This document shows positions 25,792 to 35,964 of a stretch of 44,527 nucleotides of DNA, one piece after another. The stretch is from NCBI GenBank assembly GCA_024275515.1, contig JAJRYZ010000222.1, positions 1-44,527 of the forward strand, read 5' to 3'. The notes under the pieces were generated by a model, which had not been told where the DNA came from, searched no databases, and saw only the letters and a list, made by a program, of their open reading frames with translations. The position numbers were made by a program, and so were the translations under genes. The stretch comes from Spirochaetota bacterium. Its GTDB lineage: Bacteria > Spirochaetota > Spirochaetia > ARS1246. Every line of letters begins with the position of its first letter. Positions within the stretch are counted from its first letter, which is position 1.

Positions 25792-28338
25792 ATGTCTGAT
25801 GCCGAAAAACCGACCGTACAGGCGGCCGGCGCGGCCGTTCCGGCCGAAGACGAAATCAAACCGGAGCTCGACCACGGGCGACCCGGCGCCGAACCCGCCG
25901 AGCCGGCCGAGCCGGCCGTTGAAGCCGATGCGGCCGACGGCGTCGGCGGCGCCGCGGACGGCGGCCCGGGCGAACCGGCCGAGGACGGCGCCACCGACGC
26001 GGCGGGCGAGACGGCCGGCGCGGAGTCCGACGGCGAAGCGGCCCGGGAGACGAAGGCGCCGCCCGGCGAAGTAACGGCGCCCGACGGTTCCTGGCGTGTT
26101 ACCGCGTCGCGCGACCTGGGCACCGCCTATCTGGACTTACGGCTTCCGGAGGTCGGCGAGCCGGATTCCGGGGTCGCGCCGCCTTCGGCGCGCGAGATTC
26201 TCGACGCGGCCGTTTCGCTCGGCGTCTGCGAAGCGGTGCTTTTCCCGGAAGAGACGCTCGACAGGGCGCTTAAGAACACCTACGCCTCGCGCATCCCGCT
26301 GAAGCGGTACGCGATTACCGAAGACCGCGACGCAACCTTCGAGATTACCGTGTCCGCGGACAAGCTCACCGCCGAGTTGACGATCGTCAAGGGCGGGGGG
26401 CGGGGCGCGCCGCTCGATCTGAAGGCCCTCGGCGCGGCGATAAGGTCGAGCGGTTTGAAGGGCATGGATCTCGAACGGATCAAACGCGACATTCTCTCCT
26501 TCTACCGAAGCAACGAAACACGGCTCGATCGATACGTTCTGTGCACCGGAACCGCGCCGGTTCCGGGGAAGCCGCGCGAAGTCACCTGGGACGTCGAGTT
26601 TCTCCCGGAAGAACGCGTCGCAGAGCTCAAAACACGCGCCGCCGAAGCGACCGCGGAGGCGTTCGACTCGATCGAATCGATCGCCGAGAAACCGGTCTCC
26701 GATGTCGAAGAGATGGCGGAGGTAACCGCCGATTCGATCATCGCTTCTCTTTCGCCGCAGGACCCCGGCCGTCCCGGAGTCGACGTCTACGGCAAAGCGA
26801 TCGCCGCGAAAGCGGGCGAGCTTCCGCCCTTGCGACTTCTGGAGAACGTTCGAATGACGCAAGAAGCGATCGTCGCCGAACGCGACGGGCTTCTCGACCG
26901 CTGGCGGCTCGACGAGGGTGACGGATACGCCGTCCGCGTGCGCCCGCACCGCGACGCCTCCGTCCGCGTAAACGTATCCAACGACGCGATGCTCGCCTCG
27001 GTGCGGCTCTCCGAAGGCGAAGGGACGGGACTGCGGCTGACAGGCGAGCTCGTTCGGCAGACGTTGATCGACGCGGACGTGATCAAAGGTATCGACATGG
27101 AGGCGATCGACGCGGCGATTCGCGCGGCGGCCGACCGAGGGCTGGACGACGAGGTGGTCGTCGCCCGAGGGCAGCCGCCGGTCGTACCGGGAGAGGGGCG
27201 GATCAAGTTTCACATACCGCTTGCCGGTGGGAAGGGCGTTACCATTCGTAGGGACGGGACGGCGGACTTCAAGAACCAGGATCGAATCACCACCGTCGAA
27301 GAGGGAGTGTTGATCGCGGAGATCGTCACCGACGAGACGCAGCTTCAGGATGGATGGGACGTACGGAGCACCGTTCTTCCCGCGCGGGCGGAAGGAAATC
27401 TCGAGGTGGAGATCGGTGAAAACATCCGCCGGGAAGAGGGTCCGAACGGACTGACCAAGCTCCACGCTCAAAAGAGGGGAGAGCTCGTCTACGACGGACG
27501 AAAGCTGTCGGTGTGCGAAATTCACACCATCGCCGGCGACGTCGGCCCCTCGACCGGAAACGTCAAGTTTCCCGGCTCGGTCAATATCGCCGGATCGGTC
27601 TTGAGCGGTTTCTTCGTTATGTCGAAAGGGACGGTCAAGATCGCCGGCGGCATCGACGCCGCGCTTGTAAGCGCCGATGAGTCGATCCATCTTCAGCAGG
27701 GAGTAAAAGGCGGCGGGAAAGCTCTCCTGCGCGCGAGGAACGAGATTACCGCCGCGTTCGCCGAAAACGCGACGCTAATGTCGATCGGTGACACGACGAT
27801 TCAGAACACCTGTCTCCAGTGCAACATCAAATGCAACGGAAAGTTGTCGCTGGTGACCGACAAGGGGAGACTCGTGGGGGGGAAGACCCGTGCACGAAAC
27901 GGGGTTTCGGCCGCGCAGATCGGTTCCGCAAGCGGCGTTCCCACGTACATTTCGTTCGGACAGGACTATCTGATCGGCGACAAGATCGAGCTCGAGGAGA
28001 AGGAGATAGAGAAACTCAAATCCGAGCTCATGCGCCTCGACGGTCGAATACACGCCGCCGAGCGCGACGGCGATGAGGGGGCTCTCGTCAAAGGACGTGC
28101 GCGTAAGATTCAGATCATGAAGCTCTTGGAGAAGCGCGGCGAGCGGCTCTTTTGGCTTCGAGAACGATTCGAACAGCACTTTCCGTCGAATGTCGAGGTT
28201 CGCGGAACGATCTACCCGGGCGTCGTCCTGGAGAGCCACGATCGTATTCTCGAAATAACGGTTGAAAAGAAGAACGTCAGGTTCACTTTTAACCAGGACT
28301 CGGGGCGTATCGTGGAAACCGGACGCGAGGAGAAGTAG
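25792..28338 (+). CDS. FapA/DUF342 family protein with Ala/Glu/Pro-rich N-terminal extension
   Basis: GRPGVDVYGKAIAAKAGELPP, VPGEGRIKFHIPLA, IAGDVGPSTGNVKFPGSVNIAGSVLSGFFVMSKGTVKIAGGIDAALVSADESIHLQQGVKGGGKA (beta-helix). Confidence 0.85.
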   Translation: MSDAEKPTVQAAGAAVPAEDEIKPELDHGRPGAEPAEPAEPAVEADAADGVGGAADGGPGEPAEDGATDAAGETAGAESDGEAARETKAPPGEVTAPDGSWRVTASRDLGTAYLDLRLPEVGEPDSGVAPPSAREILDAAVSLGVCEAVLFPEETLDRALKNTYASRIPLKRYAITEDRDATFEITVSADKLTAELTIVKGGGRGAPLDLKALGAAIRSSGLKGMDLERIKRDILSFYRSNETRLDRYVLCTGTAPVPGKPREVTWDVEFLPEERVAELKTRAAEATAEAFDSIESIAEKPVSDVEEMAEVTADSIIASLSPQDPGRPGVDVYGKAIAAKAGELPPLRLLENVRMTQEAIVAERDGLLDRWRLDEGDGYAVRVRPHRDASVRVNVSNDAMLASVRLSEGEGTGLRLTGELVRQTLIDADVIKGIDMEAIDAAIRAAADRGLDDEVVVARGQPPVVPGEGRIKFHIPLAGGKGVTIRRDGTADFKNQDRITTVEEGVLIAEIVTDETQLQDGWDVRSTVLPARAEGNLEVEIGENIRREEGPNGLTKLHAQKRGELVYDGRKLSVCEIHTIAGDVGPSTGNVKFPGSVNIAGSVLSGFFVMSKGTVKIAGGIDAALVSADESIHLQQGVKGGGKALLRARNEITAAFAENATLMSIGDTTIQNTCLQCNIKCNGKLSLVTDKGRLVGGKTRARNGVSAAQIGSASGVPTYISFGQDYLIGDKIELEEKEIEKLKSELMRLDGRIHAAERDGDEGALVKGRARKIQIMKLLEKRGERLFWLRERFEQHFPSNVEVRGTIYPGVVLESHDRILEITVEKKNVRFTFNQDSGRIVETGREEK

Positions 28339-28343
28339 TCCGA

Positions 28344-28991
28344 GTGCAGCCCGAAATGGAGACGATCGTCATACTCGGCACCGCCGCGGTCACGGTTCTC
28401 TGGTCGGTTCGAAGTTACTTCTTCGTAAGCGAACGACTGGCCCTTCGAGAAGAATCGCCGCTGCGGCTGGTGTCGATTATCGCTCCGAGCGCCTATTTTC
28501 TCGTGCTGCTTTTCGCCGGCTGGCAGCGGGTGGCCCCGGTACGACTCGATCTCATCGGGCTGGTCGTGCTCGACGCGATAACGCTTCTCGGGTTTGTCGT
28601 TTCGTTTATTACCGGCGCGGTCAAAAGGCCCAAGGTCCCGGGTATTGTTCTGTTGGTCTCTTACAACGTCGTTTCGATCGCTATCGTTGTGACGGTGACG
28701 GTGGCGCGAAACGACGCGGTGCTTCTCATACGGCTGACCGCGCTGTTGCGTCGCTTCAACGAGATCGGGCCGCTTTCGTTCGCGTGGGTCGGGCTCGATT
28801 CGAACAAGGAACAGCAGGACCTGGTGTCGCTTCTCAACCGTGTTCTGGTCGCCGCGTTCTCATACGTGCCGATCGCGACGCTGAGGTTTTTTACGGGTAT
28901 TCGACATCGCCGCCGCCTCGATCGGCAGATCGAACGGATCGTCGGACGACTGTCAATGATAGAGCGGCGGCTCGATCGTAGTGATTTATGA
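28344..28991 (+). CDS. Predicted membrane protein
   Basis: GTG start 6 nt after the DUF342 stop; several TM segments. Confidence 0.6.
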   Translation: MQPEMETIVILGTAAVTVLWSVRSYFFVSERLALREESPLRLVSIIAPSAYFLVLLFAGWQRVAPVRLDLIGLVVLDAITLLGFVVSFITGAVKRPKVPGIVLLVSYNVVSIAIVVTVTVARNDAVLLIRLTALLRRFNEIGPLSFAWVGLDSNKEQQDLVSLLNRVLVAAFSYVPIATLRFFTGIRHRRRLDRQIERIVGRLSMIERRLDRSDL

Positions 28992-29103
28992 ACGGCATCG
29001 TATGAATTTCCATACTTTGAGCGCATCGCTGCATAACATCTTATGTGTAATTCTGTAAATGCTTATGAATTAGCGGGTTATGCGGCGCCGAGAATGGGCG
29101 ATC

Positions 29104-29120
29104 TTGGCACGATGATTGCA
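29104..29120 (+). promoter_or_regulatory. Sigma-54 (-24/-12) promoter
   Basis: TTGGCACGATGATTGCA fits TGGCACG-N4-TTGCW exactly. Confidence 0.75.
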
Positions 29121-29133
29121 TCTCTTCGCCGAT

Positions 29134-29775
29134 ATGGGAAGGCTGTTTTCATCGATCGCCCGTGTCGGCGGTATTTCCTCAGTCGCGCTGCCGCGGGAGC
29201 TCGAGACCGAACTCTATAGGAAAAGCATACACCTTCTCATCGCCGTCGTGCCGTTTCTCGCCTCGATTCATCTTGACGCGACTTTGACGCTTCTCGCGCT
29301 GGGAACGATAGCCTACACCTATGCCGAAACTCTTCGTCTGGCCGGAACGAAGGTTTACGTCATATCCCGCGTAACGGTGGTCGCCTCGCGCCCACGCGAC
29401 GTCGGTCGTTTCGTTCTCGGTCCGGTAACGCTCGGCGTCGGCGCCATGCTCGCGCTTCTTCTCTACCCGGAACCTGCCGCCTCGATAGCGATCTTCGCGC
29501 TCGCCTTCGGCGACGGTTTTTCGAGTCTCGTCGGAAAGCTCGTCGGTCGCACGCGCATTCCGTTTACCGGCGGAAAGACCATAGCCGGAAGCGCCGCCTG
29601 TTTCGTGTCGGTCTTCGTCGCGTCCTATGCCGTGCTGGAGCACGCCCCGGCGGCATGCGTCATTGCTTTGGGGGCGACGGCGCTCGAAGCTTTTCCCACG
29701 CAGGACCTCGACAACGTTCTTCTGCCGGTCGGCACCGGGCTCATCGCGTCGGCGGCGATCGGATACTTCCTCTGA
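29134..29775 (+). CDS. Dolichol kinase/CTP-dependent DAG kinase-like (SEC59/DGK1/VTE5) membrane enzyme
   Basis: ELYRKSIHLLIAVVPF..., FALAFGDGFSSLVGKLVGRTRIPFTGGKTIAGSAACFVSVF..., EAFPTQDLDNVLLPVGTG. Tool ORF start (29116) lies inside the -12 element. Confidence 0.82.
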   Translation: MGRLFSSIARVGGISSVALPRELETELYRKSIHLLIAVVPFLASIHLDATLTLLALGTIAYTYAETLRLAGTKVYVISRVTVVASRPRDVGRFVLGPVTLGVGAMLALLLYPEPAASIAIFALAFGDGFSSLVGKLVGRTRIPFTGGKTIAGSAACFVSVFVASYAVLEHAPAACVIALGATALEAFPTQDLDNVLLPVGTGLIASAAIGYFL

Positions 29776-29840
29776 AGCTCTCCGCGTCCATCTATCCGAC
29801 GCGGTCTACCGCACGCACCGCAACAGCCCGATGGTGAGTC

Positions 29841-30644
29841 CTACGCCCAGAGGTGGACTTCGTGAATTCGCTCGCCGAATAGCGCGGCGCCGGCGACCAG
29901 CAGCACGAAAGCGACGATAATGCTCAGCCCGTCGGTCCGATAATAGAGGATTTCCCGTCCGGCCATGACCATCAGCACTCCCAGCCCGACGAGAAGGTAG
30001 TCCTTGCTCTGCGTCCGGTAGGCCGCGAGAAGAAAGCTTACGAGAGCGAAGCCGTAGAGCACGTAGGTAATGATCGAAAGCTCGTGTTCATATCCGGTCG
30101 TCATAACGAAGTGCGGTTGACGCGTCGTAATATCGACCGGAAGACCGACCGACAGCGCAAAAGCGAGCAGCAGTCCGGAAGTAAGCACAAGCTCCAGCCG
30201 CTCGTGCGACGTGCTCACCGAGAAAACCCCGCACGCGAACAGACTCAACGTACCGAGAGACTTCCCGAAGTATATGGCGCGGGTGACGAGTGTTCCGAAA
30301 TAGGGCGGAATCATCACGACGTCGAAGAGGATATGAAGCATCTTGAGCGAGTCGAACGACATCGATATGACGAAGAGAATAAAAAAGAACACCTCCGCCG
30401 AGGCGGTTCTCCGGAACGAGAAGTAGAGCACGAGGACCGTTGCGATTGAGAAGATCAGCTCGGAGAGAATCGACAGCGCGAGCGGTGCTATCGATTCCTG
30501 GCTGTCGAAACTCAACGCCCGTACCGGAGCGGACCGAAAAAGCAGTGCGAGCGCGACGAAAAACACGCCGCCGCATACGGCAATGATGCCCGCGCCGGAG
30601 AGAATGATCCGGTTTCGGACAGCTATCGTCATATACCGTCTCAA
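29841..30644 (-). CDS. Predicted multi-TM membrane protein
   Basis: 267 aa, about 7-8 hydrophobic segments. Confidence 0.65.
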   Translation of the reverse strand: MRRYMTIAVRNRIILSGAGIIAVCGGVFFVALALLFRSAPVRALSFDSQESIAPLALSILSELIFSIATVLVLYFSFRRTASAEVFFFILFVISMSFDSLKMLHILFDVVMIPPYFGTLVTRAIYFGKSLGTLSLFACGVFSVSTSHERLELVLTSGLLLAFALSVGLPVDITTRQPHFVMTTGYEHELSIITYVLYGFALVSFLLAAYRTQSKDYLLVGLGVLMVMAGREILYYRTDGLSIIVAFVLLVAGAALFGERIHEVHLWA

Positions 30645-30688
30645 GATATCATAGAAATGATCGATACTTGAATAGAGGAGCGAAAAAC

Positions 30689-31375
30689 GTGAAACGGATC
30701 GTCATAATGTGTTTGGTCTTCCTCGTATCGTTCGCGCTTTACGCCGGAGACATCGCGAGCTTCGCTAATCTCGGCTTTTCCGACGATTCCCGCTACTTTA
30801 TGTTCGGCGTCTACGGAATCGCAGACGACGGCGCCGGTCAGTACGCCGAGCTCTATCTCGTCGACGTTCCGGGAAATCGGTTCGCGTCGGGAGGATCGAA
30901 CAAGGCGGTCTACGACGAGCCCGCGATGCCGGGACAGGACGGTTTCGGTGCGTTGATAACGCTCTACCGCGATTCGATCGATCGAACAAAGCGATACCGG
31001 ATCAACCACCTGCGAAGCGGTCGTCTGTTGTACGTCCTTGTCGACGGCGACACGCCTAAGCCGGTCCTCACGTTTCGCGATTTCGAAACCGGCAGGAATT
31101 ACCGCGTCGAGCTGCTTCAATCGACCTTCGGCGCCGGGGAGTCGGTGAGCGCTTCGTTCCACATCAATCTGACCGTCACCGCCTCCGACGGGGCCGAGAC
31201 GTACCACACCGTCGGAATCCCGGACTACCGACGAGCCGGGGTCCGGTCCTACCGCATCCGCTGGATCCTCAGCTCGCCCGACGATAAATCTCTCGTCTTC
31301 GTCGTTGAAAGAGAGCAATACGCCGATGTCGGTGTAAACGTTCGGTACATGGTCGAGACCGTCCAACTCCACTGA
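30689..31375 (+). CDS. Predicted secreted protein (possibly DUF2259-like)
   Basis: Signal peptide VKRIVIMCLVFLVSFALYAGD; FANLGFSDDSRYFMFGVYGIADDGAGQYAELYLVDVPGNRF. Confidence 0.65.
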   Translation: MKRIVIMCLVFLVSFALYAGDIASFANLGFSDDSRYFMFGVYGIADDGAGQYAELYLVDVPGNRFASGGSNKAVYDEPAMPGQDGFGALITLYRDSIDRTKRYRINHLRSGRLLYVLVDGDTPKPVLTFRDFETGRNYRVELLQSTFGAGESVSASFHINLTVTASDGAETYHTVGIPDYRRAGVRSYRIRWILSSPDDKSLVFVVEREQYADVGVNVRYMVETVQLH

Positions 31376-31509
31376 CCCCCGTCCGCCTCACAGTATCGAT
31401 TCTCGCCGTTCGCGTATCGAACGAGTCGCCGTCGACCGCACGCGGCCTCTTGTCGGGCAAAGTTGCGGCGATTCGATCAGGACCGACGTCTTACGGAGCT
31501 AATTTCTTC

Positions 31510-31539
31510 TTGACACTATAATTACTCTCCACCTACAAT
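31510..31539 (+). promoter_or_regulatory. Putative sigma-70 promoter of proS
   Basis: TTGACA (31510-31515), 18-nt spacer, TACAAT (31534-31539); SD gaggtg before ATG 31563. Confidence 0.7.
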
Positions 31540-31562
31540 GTCGCGCGCATAATGAGGTGACA

Positions 31563-32990
31563 ATGGCCGAAAAAATCACTCCCCGGGACGTCGACTACTC
31601 GCAGTGGTACGTCGATATCGTGCTCCGCGCCCAGCTTGCCGACTACTCGCCGGTAAAGGGATGTATGGTTATCCGGCCGCGGGGGTACGCCGTCTGGGAG
31701 AGAATGCGCACCGTTCTTGACGCTATGTTCAAGGAAACCGGCCACCAAAACGCCTATTTTCCTCTTTTGATTCCCGAGAGCTTTATTCGCCGCGAAGCCG
31801 AGCACGTTGAAGGCTTTTCACCCGAGCTCGCCGTGGTGACCCACGCCGGCGGGGAAGACCTCGAAGAGCCCCTGGTGATTCGACCGACGTCGGAAACGAT
31901 CATCTGGAGCATGTATAAAAAGTGGATCCAGTCGTACCGCGATCTTCCGATTCTCATCAATCAGTGGGCCAACGTGCTGCGATGGGAGAAACGGACGCGA
32001 CTCTTTCTGCGCACCACCGAGTTTCTCTGGCAGGAGGGGCATACCGCGCACGAGACCGCGGAGGAAGCCCGCGACGAAACGCTGACGATTCTCGAAATCT
32101 ATCGAAAGTTCGCCGAGGAGTACCTCGCGATGCCGGTGCTGTCGGGTAAGAAAAGCGAACAAGAGAAGTTCGCCGGGGCGGTCGACACCTACGCTATCGA
32201 AGCGATGATGCAGGACAAGCGGGCGTTGCAGGCCGGGACGTCGCACTTTCTGGGTCAGAACTTCGCCAAGGCGTTCGACGTAACGTACCAGAACCGGGAC
32301 GGACGTCTCGATCTCGTGTGGGCCTCTTCCTGGGGGGTGTCGACGCGACTCATCGGAGCGATCATCATGACGCACTCCGACGACCGCGGGTTGGTTCTGC
32401 CTCCGAAGATAGCGCCGACGGCGGCGGTGATCGTGCCGATTTTCAAAAACGATACCCGTTCGAAGGTTCTGGACTATGCCGAGAAGGTCCGTCGTTCACT
32501 TTCGGAGGTGGACGCGGTAATGGACACCGACGAGCAAAACTCCCCGGGATGGCGATTCGCCGAGTGGGAAATGCGCGGCGTGCCGGTACGCGTCGAGATC
32601 GGCCCCCGCGACGTAGAGGCGGAACAGGTCGTTCTGGTGCGACGAGATACGGGGGAGAAGCTTACCGTGCCGGCCGGGGCGGCGCCGGGAAAGGTCGCCG
32701 AGCTGCTCGAAGAGATCCAACGGGCGCTATTCGACAGAGCGCGCGATTTTCGCGACGAGAATACCGTCCGGCTCGACGACTACGCGGCCTTCCGCGAGTT
32801 CTTCGCCGATGCCGGCGGCTTCGGAGTTTCGCCATGGTGTGGCGGCGAGGAATGTGAGAACACGATCAAAGACGACACCAAAGCGACCATTCGGGTGCTT
32901 GAGAACGACGCGCCGCGCGGAGAGGCGGGTAGCTGCGTCGTGTGCGGCAAGCCGGGAACCTATCGCGCCGTTTTCGCACGCGCGTACTGA
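31563..32990 (+). CDS. proS: Prolyl-tRNA synthetase, short (archaeal/eukaryal-like) type
   Basis: [81 protein letters not shown]. Confidence 0.95.
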   Translation: MAEKITPRDVDYSQWYVDIVLRAQLADYSPVKGCMVIRPRGYAVWERMRTVLDAMFKETGHQNAYFPLLIPESFIRREAEHVEGFSPELAVVTHAGGEDLEEPLVIRPTSETIIWSMYKKWIQSYRDLPILINQWANVLRWEKRTRLFLRTTEFLWQEGHTAHETAEEARDETLTILEIYRKFAEEYLAMPVLSGKKSEQEKFAGAVDTYAIEAMMQDKRALQAGTSHFLGQNFAKAFDVTYQNRDGRLDLVWASSWGVSTRLIGAIIMTHSDDRGLVLPPKIAPTAAVIVPIFKNDTRSKVLDYAEKVRRSLSEVDAVMDTDEQNSPGWRFAEWEMRGVPVRVEIGPRDVEAEQVVLVRRDTGEKLTVPAGAAPGKVAELLEEIQRALFDRARDFRDENTVRLDDYAAFREFFADAGGFGVSPWCGGEECENTIKDDTKATIRVLENDAPRGEAGSCVVCGKPGTYRAVFARAY

Positions 32991-33021
32991 ACCTTCGGCG
33001 CCCGCCGGCGCCTGCCGGTTC

Positions 33022-33091
33022 GGCGTGCGACGGGCGGCGGGCGGTGAACGGCGTGCGACGGGCGACGGGCGGTGAACGGCGGGCGGTGAAC
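33022..33091. repeat. Short tandem repeat 3' of proS (28 bp x2 plus a 14-bp partial)
   Basis: GGCGTGCGACGGGCGRCGGGCGGTGAAC twice, then GGCGGGCGGTGAAC. Confidence 0.8.
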
Positions 33092-33154
33092 GGCGGGCGA
33101 TGGATCCGGCCCCGCTGATCGATTCGGTAGCTCGTGATATACTCTTCGTGGCGC

Positions 33155-33898
33155 ATGAGTCGAATAACCGTCATTTGCATCGTCGTTCTCATCTTTGCGG
33201 CCGGGGTTGCAGGCGCGCTTGAAAGTGTCGACGCGTACAGCGGTCTGTTGTGGATCGGCAATCCCACCTTCGCTCCCGCATCATCCGACGGCGCGCCCAC
33301 CGGTGCGCCGAGCCCCATTCTAAACACGTATTCGATCGCTTTTCCTTTCAGGATGGGACGCCTTTTTCGTTTCGCGCCCGAGCTGGGGCTCTTCGGTACG
33401 CAGTACGGATTGATACCGGGGTTCTCGAAAACGGTTCCCGTCGAGCGCGAGTACGCCGACGCGATCTGGTTTCTCGGCGCGCTTGTGGACCTCGACGTCT
33501 GGCTGAATATCCCACTCAGTGCCGGAGTCGATCTCGGGTTTCAGCTTGGCGCGACCTTTCTCGGCAGGATTCCCGTCGTCGGGTGGGGCGACGGATGGAA
33601 CCGGCTCGGCGAGATGGCGGGGTACCTGTACGGACAGGCGCGCTATCTGTACCCCTCGGCCGGCATGACTTTCGACTGGCGTCCCGAGCGATACGATCGG
33701 CTCGTGGTGGTTCTCAAGGCGACGACCTATCTGCCGATATTCCACGCGTGGGACGAAGAGGAGTCGACTTTCGTCGACCAGTTGATGGTAAGCGTCTCTA
33801 TCGGCCTGCGCGTGTTGAGACCGCCGCCGGCGGAACGTTCGGCGGCCGACGCTCCGGCCCCGGACTCGACCGGAGCAGCCGCATCGACCGACGGCTGA
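33155..33898 (+). CDS. Hypothetical secreted/outer-membrane protein
   Basis: MSRITVICIVVLIFAAGVAGALESVDAYSG signal peptide; beta-rich sequence. Confidence 0.6.
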   Translation: MSRITVICIVVLIFAAGVAGALESVDAYSGLLWIGNPTFAPASSDGAPTGAPSPILNTYSIAFPFRMGRLFRFAPELGLFGTQYGLIPGFSKTVPVEREYADAIWFLGALVDLDVWLNIPLSAGVDLGFQLGATFLGRIPVVGWGDGWNRLGEMAGYLYGQARYLYPSAGMTFDWRPERYDRLVVVLKATTYLPIFHAWDEEESTFVDQLMVSVSIGLRVLRPPPAERSAADAPAPDSTGAAASTDG

Positions 33899-33902
33899 CG
33901 GG

Positions 33903-35129
33903 TCACACGTAGTCGCGCGTGTCGATTTTTTTGTGCACACCCTCGTGGCGCGCGATGAGCATCGTCGAAAGCGAGGCGGTCAGAACGTCGAGAGATACCG
34001 CGAAACTCATCATGATCGGGACGAGCGGTTTGAGGATGAGATACCCTTCCTCATAGCCGCCGGTGAAACCTTTCGAAAGCAGCGAAAGCGCCACGAACAC
34101 TCCGATTCCGGGAAACGGGCCGACCGCCGTCGAAGCGAGAAACGCGAACAGCATGATCCATATCGCCTGAGCGACGGTGATTCCGAGACTCGAGTACGAC
34201 GAGACGATCAACACGAAAGAAGCGCCGGTGACCATCGCGGTTCCCGCTTTCCCGAAAAGCGTGAACAGGGGAAACGTGACTGCGCCGATTCTGCGCGGCG
34301 TCCCGTAGTTCTCGCTGCCGTGGCGGATCATCGCGGCGAGACCGAAATATGCGTCGCCGGTCACCGCCGCCGCGAGCAGATTGCCGAGACCGGCGTAGAT
34401 CCATACGAAAGGATTCTTCCGTCCGCCGAGAAAGTAGAGCAGCACCGGATAGATGACGAAGAGAATCACAACGGTATCGATAAAAAAGATCAGGACAAGC
34501 TCGCGGTAGAGAGACAGCTCGGGAGTCGTAAGGCAGCGCAGCGTAAACGCCGCCGCAAGCGGAATGAACCCGATTCCGATGATCTCGAGAACGAAGGCGT
34601 TGATATTGTAGAACAACCTGGACAAGGACTCGAAGAGCTGTATGGCCGGCCGAGCCGCCGGCCGATCAAAGTTCAGGTTCAATCCGATTACGAGGGCGAG
34701 CATGAAAACGGGAAGCAGATAGTTGCCCGTGTCGTTAAACACCTGGAACAGATTGCGCGGAAACACCGCGAGCAGCGCCTCGCGCAGCGTCGGCGTGGAG
34801 TAGACGATCTCTTCTTCTATGACGATCGGAATGCGGCCGGGGCGAAGGAGAATCGTCGAGAGCGTTCCGATGACGGCGAGCAGAGCGCCGGCGCCGATGA
34901 GATAGAGAAGCGCCCGGCCGAGAACCGCAAGCACTCGCTTCTCCCTGCGAAGCTCGTATGCGCCGACCGCCGCCGAGAAAAGGACCAGGGGAAAGACGAC
35001 ATAGCGCCCGATGTTGAGAACGATTTCGGAGACTGCATCGAAGGCGTCGAGCGCGCGGTCTCCTTCGACCAGAAACGCGACGACGACGCCGATGATGATT
35101 CCCAGCAGGAACTTCACCCAGATCTTCAT
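33903..35129 (-). CDS. Dicarboxylate/amino acid:cation symporter (SDF/DAACS family)
   Basis: MKIWVKFLLGIIIGVVVAFLVEGD..., FGKAGTAMVTGASFVLIVSSYSSLGI. Confidence 0.85.
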   Translation of the reverse strand: MKIWVKFLLGIIIGVVVAFLVEGDRALDAFDAVSEIVLNIGRYVVFPLVLFSAAVGAYELRREKRVLAVLGRALLYLIGAGALLAVIGTLSTILLRPGRIPIVIEEEIVYSTPTLREALLAVFPRNLFQVFNDTGNYLLPVFMLALVIGLNLNFDRPAARPAIQLFESLSRLFYNINAFVLEIIGIGFIPLAAAFTLRCLTTPELSLYRELVLIFFIDTVVILFVIYPVLLYFLGGRKNPFVWIYAGLGNLLAAAVTGDAYFGLAAMIRHGSENYGTPRRIGAVTFPLFTLFGKAGTAMVTGASFVLIVSSYSSLGITVAQAIWIMLFAFLASTAVGPFPGIGVFVALSLLSKGFTGGYEEGYLILKPLVPIMMSFAVSLDVLTASLSTMLIARHEGVHKKIDTRDYV

Positions 35130-35199
35130 TCCGGACAGCCTACCGGTTTCCCCGGAGCGCGGCAAGAACGCTCGGGCGCCACACGCTTCGGGGTGTTGC

Positions 35200-35901
35200 C
35201 TATCGACCGCGAAAACCCAGCCGCCCGAGGGGTCCCCCACCGAACCGGTAGGTCTTCCCTTCTTCGTGCCGCTCGAGAGTCGAATAGATGAATGAGCTGA
35301 ATCCTTCCGGGTCGGCTTTGTACGATTCGAACGAATTGACGACGATCGGTTAGTTCCGGTAGACCGCCGACAACGATCCGGCGAGCGCGGAGAGAGCCGC
35401 CTGCATCGCCGAGGCGATCGAGGAGACCGGCCGCTCCTTCGGCGCATACCTGACGATTGATACGATTCGCGGCCTCTGACGCGCCGGCGCGCCGAGAAGC
35501 TCTTTGAGGAGAAGCGCCGGTCCTTTTATTCCCGAATCGATTTCGGCTTCGATCGCCGCCGGCGAACACGCGTGCAGCGGTTCCGTGCCTCCGTACTCCT
35601 CCTGTACGATAAGCGCCGAATCGATCCGCTCGAACTCGTTCAACGCCGTCAGTACCAGGTTGCGGCTCGAGATAAACGAGCGGGGATTCCAGGAGATTCT
35701 CAGTCGGCGCGCAGCGCCCTCTTCCTCCGGATGGTCGACGGGGGAAGAGGCCGTCGAGCGCGGCGAAGCGGCCGACCGATCCGCGGCGGCTTTCTCCGGG
35801 ACGCAGGCGCCGGCAATCACGGCGTAACCGGCGAGTACGAACCGCTCGAGCAGAGCGCAACCGAGACGACCGTCGGCCGGAGCGATAAGCACGTTGCTCA
35901 T
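35200..35901 (-). pseudogene. SDR-like protein interrupted by an in-frame TAA at 35350-35352
   Basis: Translation ...LSALAGSLSAVYRN*PIVVNSFESYKADPEGFSSFIYSTLERHEEGKTYRFGGGPLGRLGFRGR*; same frame continues 49 codons. Confidence 0.55.
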
Positions 35902-35964
35902 CAGGGCATACTACGAACCGCGACCGCGGTGGTCAACCGATACGAAATCGGCTATCGTTGGGCG

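Noticed and set aside
26137-27690. 517-aa minus-strand ORF
   Set aside because: Antisense to the conserved FapA/DUF342 gene; no domain, codon-bias artefact.
29116-29133. ORF-track start of the dolichol-kinase-like gene at 29116
   Set aside because: The TTG at 29116 is part of the sigma-54 -12 element, upstream of the expected TSS; 29134 preferred.
33933-35291. 452-aa plus-strand ORF rich in Arg/Glu/Lys
   Set aside because: Antisense shadow of the dicarboxylate symporter gene.
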